NCBI RefSeq assembly: GCF_004078655.1
Contig: NZ_RZNC01000002.1
Span: 496,001-560,000, forward strand
Length of the DNA stretch: 64,000 nt
From: Labedella populi
Lineage (GTDB): Bacteria > Actinomycetota > Actinomycetes > Actinomycetales > Microbacteriaceae
Direction of reading: 5' to 3'
The notes beneath the pieces are model-generated. The model did no database searches. It saw nothing but the letters and a program-made list of their open reading frames with translations, and was not told the origin of the DNA. The translations under genes were made by a program, and so were the position numbers. Position 1 is the stretch's first letter; each line of letters begins with the position of its first letter. Below, piece after piece: positions 62,952-64,000 of this stretch.

Positions 62952-63508
62952 GCGTTCGGGCGGGTGCGGCTCCGGCCGTCTCCGGTCCGTCGTCGGAGCT
63001 CGAGCGCGCCGAGTCCCTCATCGCCGCCGTGCCCGACCATCCCTCGCCGGGAATCGTGTTCCGCGACCTGACGCCGCTGTTCGCCGACGCCGAGGCGTTC
63101 GCGACCGTCGTCGACGCCATCGCCGCGCCCTTCGCCGGTCGATTCGACGTGGTGGCGGGGCTCGAGGCTCGAGGCTTCCTCCTCGCCGGCGCGGTCGCCC
63201 TCCGCACCGGCACCGCCGTGGTCCCCATCCGGAAGGCCGGCAAGCTGCCGCGCGAGACGGTGGCGGAGAGCTACGAGCTCGAGTACGGTTCGGCCACGAT
63301 CGAGGTGCACCGGGAGGACGTGCCGCCCGGTGCGCGCGTCCTGATCGTCGACGACGTGCTCGCGACCGGAGGAACGCTCGCGGCCGCTCTCCGCATCGGG
63401 GAACGCCTCGAGTGGGAGGTGGTGGGCTGCGGCGTCATACTCGAACTCGACCACCTCGCCGGCAGGAGCGCCCTCGGCTCAGAGGTGGTCAGCCTCTTCC
63501 GCGCCTGA
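62948..63508 (+). CDS. apt: Adenine phosphoribosyltransferase
   Basis: 186 residues. PRPP-binding motif VLIVDDVLATGGTLAAA, plus PDHPSPGIVFRDLTPLF, GLEARGFLLAGAVALR and RKAGKLPRETVAESYELEYG, all typical of Apt. Salvages adenine to AMP. The GTG start within the tatB stop implies co-transcription with tatB, an uncommon pairing in my recollection. Convergent with mrp. Confidence 0.95.
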   Translation: MSVRAGAAPAVSGPSSELERAESLIAAVPDHPSPGIVFRDLTPLFADAEAFATVVDAIAAPFAGRFDVVAGLEARGFLLAGAVALRTGTAVVPIRKAGKLPRETVAESYELEYGSATIEVHREDVPPGARVLIVDDVLATGGTLAAALRIGERLEWEVVGCGVILELDHLAGRSALGSEVVSLFRA

Positions 63509-63543
63509 TCCTCGAGCGGGAAGGACCCGGATCGCGGAGGGCG

Positions 63544-64000
63544 TCACCGCACCCGCACACCGAGGGATCGTCCCGCGAGTCGCCGACCGGCGTGGGAGAT
63601 CTCCGTGGCGAGTCGGGACAACGCCGCCGCGGCGTCGTCGTGCGGGGCCCCGAGCACCACGGGCCGGCCGTCGTCGCCGCCCTCGCGAACGGCCTGACTG
63701 AGGGGGATGCTCACGAGCAACGGCACCGGCTCATCCTGACCCGCCGACAACCGAGAGGCCACTTCGGCGCCGCCTCCGGAGCCGAACACCTCGACGATGG
63801 ATCCGTCGGGTGCGCTGAAGGGGCCCATGTTCTCGATCACGCCCACGACGCGCTGGCCGGTCTGACGTGCGACGACGCCGCTGCGCTCGGCGACGTCGGC
63901 GGCCGCCGTTTGCGGCGTGGTCACGACGAGCACCTCGGCGTGGGGGAGTAGCTGACCGACGGAGATGGCGACGTCGCCGGTCCCGGGCGGCAGATCGAGC
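63544..64000 (-). CDS. mrp: Mrp/ApbC family Fe-S cluster carrier ATPase (5' end outside window)
   Basis: The last 152 codons of a P-loop ATPase. LDLPPGTGDVAISVGQLLPHAEVLVVTTPQTAAADVAER and GVIENMGPFSAPDGSIVEVFGSGGG are diagnostic for Mrp/NBP35. The usual CxxC after ENM is absent here, as in several actinobacterial Mrp proteins. The start and Walker A lie beyond 64000. Syntenic with Rv1229c. Confidence 0.9.
   Translation of the reverse strand, partial: LDLPPGTGDVAISVGQLLPHAEVLVVTTPQTAAADVAERSGVVARQTGQRVVGVIENMGPFSAPDGSIVEVFGSGGGAEVASRLSAGQDEPVPLLVSIPLSQAVREGGDDGRPVVLGAPHDDAAAALSRLATEISHAGRRLAGRSLGVRVR

Overview
The window is high-GC chromosomal DNA from an actinobacterium, most likely Micrococcales and probably Microbacteriaceae (inferred). 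The reasons are strong G/C bias at codon position 3, frequent GTG starts, many candidate leaderless promoters (TANNNT 6-8 nt before the start codon), GTGA/ATGA stop-start overlaps, and typical actinobacterial families (DUF4245, DUF3117, a DUF6264-like protein, CGNR zinc finger, DUF222-HNH). No rRNA, tRNA, insertion sequence, CRISPR array or complete prophage was seen.

Region 1 (1-23 kb) is a conserved actinobacterial core. It runs trhA (partial), a Z-prenyl diphosphate synthase, a class V aminotransferase, PIN-PhoH, a prepilin peptidase, an APH(3')-like kinase, fumC, beta-carbonic anhydrase, DUF4245, xseB-xseA, ispH, fbaA, glpX, rmuC, a frameshifted methyltransferase, a CGNR regulator, a DinB protein behind a 15-bp minisatellite, a PatB/MalY-type aminotransferase, DUF222-HNH, EamA and ychF. 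Gene content and partial order recall Mycobacterium tuberculosis Rv1085c-Rv1112 (from memory).

Region 2 (22.96-28.5 kb) is accessory and partly decayed. A small membrane gene lies between two 18-bp copies of the ychF 3' end. It is followed by small acidic or orphan proteins, a badly damaged FAD amine-oxidase gene, a 5'-truncated FG-GAP/Excalibur remnant and a Tat-exported M23 peptidase.

Region 3 (28.5-39.5 kb) holds an NAD de novo operon read leftward: NrtR-like Nudix regulator, nadA, nadB, nadC, cysteine desulfurase. Opposite it is gcvT-gcvH-gcvP behind a tandem glycine riboswitch. The desulfurase presumably serves the Fe-S cluster of NadA.

Region 4 (39.5-52 kb) has a CPBP membrane protein, a five-domain peptide ABC importer (lipoprotein SBP, OppB, OppC, fused OppD-OppF) with a strong hairpin after the SBP gene, typA, and the EfeUOB iron importer under a probable DtxR/IdeR box.

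Region 5 (51.7-64 kb) carries lysine/DAP biosynthesis genes (dapC next to fdxA; dapD and dapE divergent), citrate synthase, a penicillin-acylase-family hydrolase, a PIG-V-like transferase preceded by an internally deleted copy of itself, DUF3117, an O-methyltransferase, tatB, apt and the C-terminal part of mrp. The order again follows M. tuberculosis Rv1165-Rv1229c. I found no convincing new multi-gene system. The most unusual signals are the repeat-flanked cassette at ychF, the decayed island, the deleted PIG-V paralogue, the frameshifted methyltransferase and the in-frame minisatellites.
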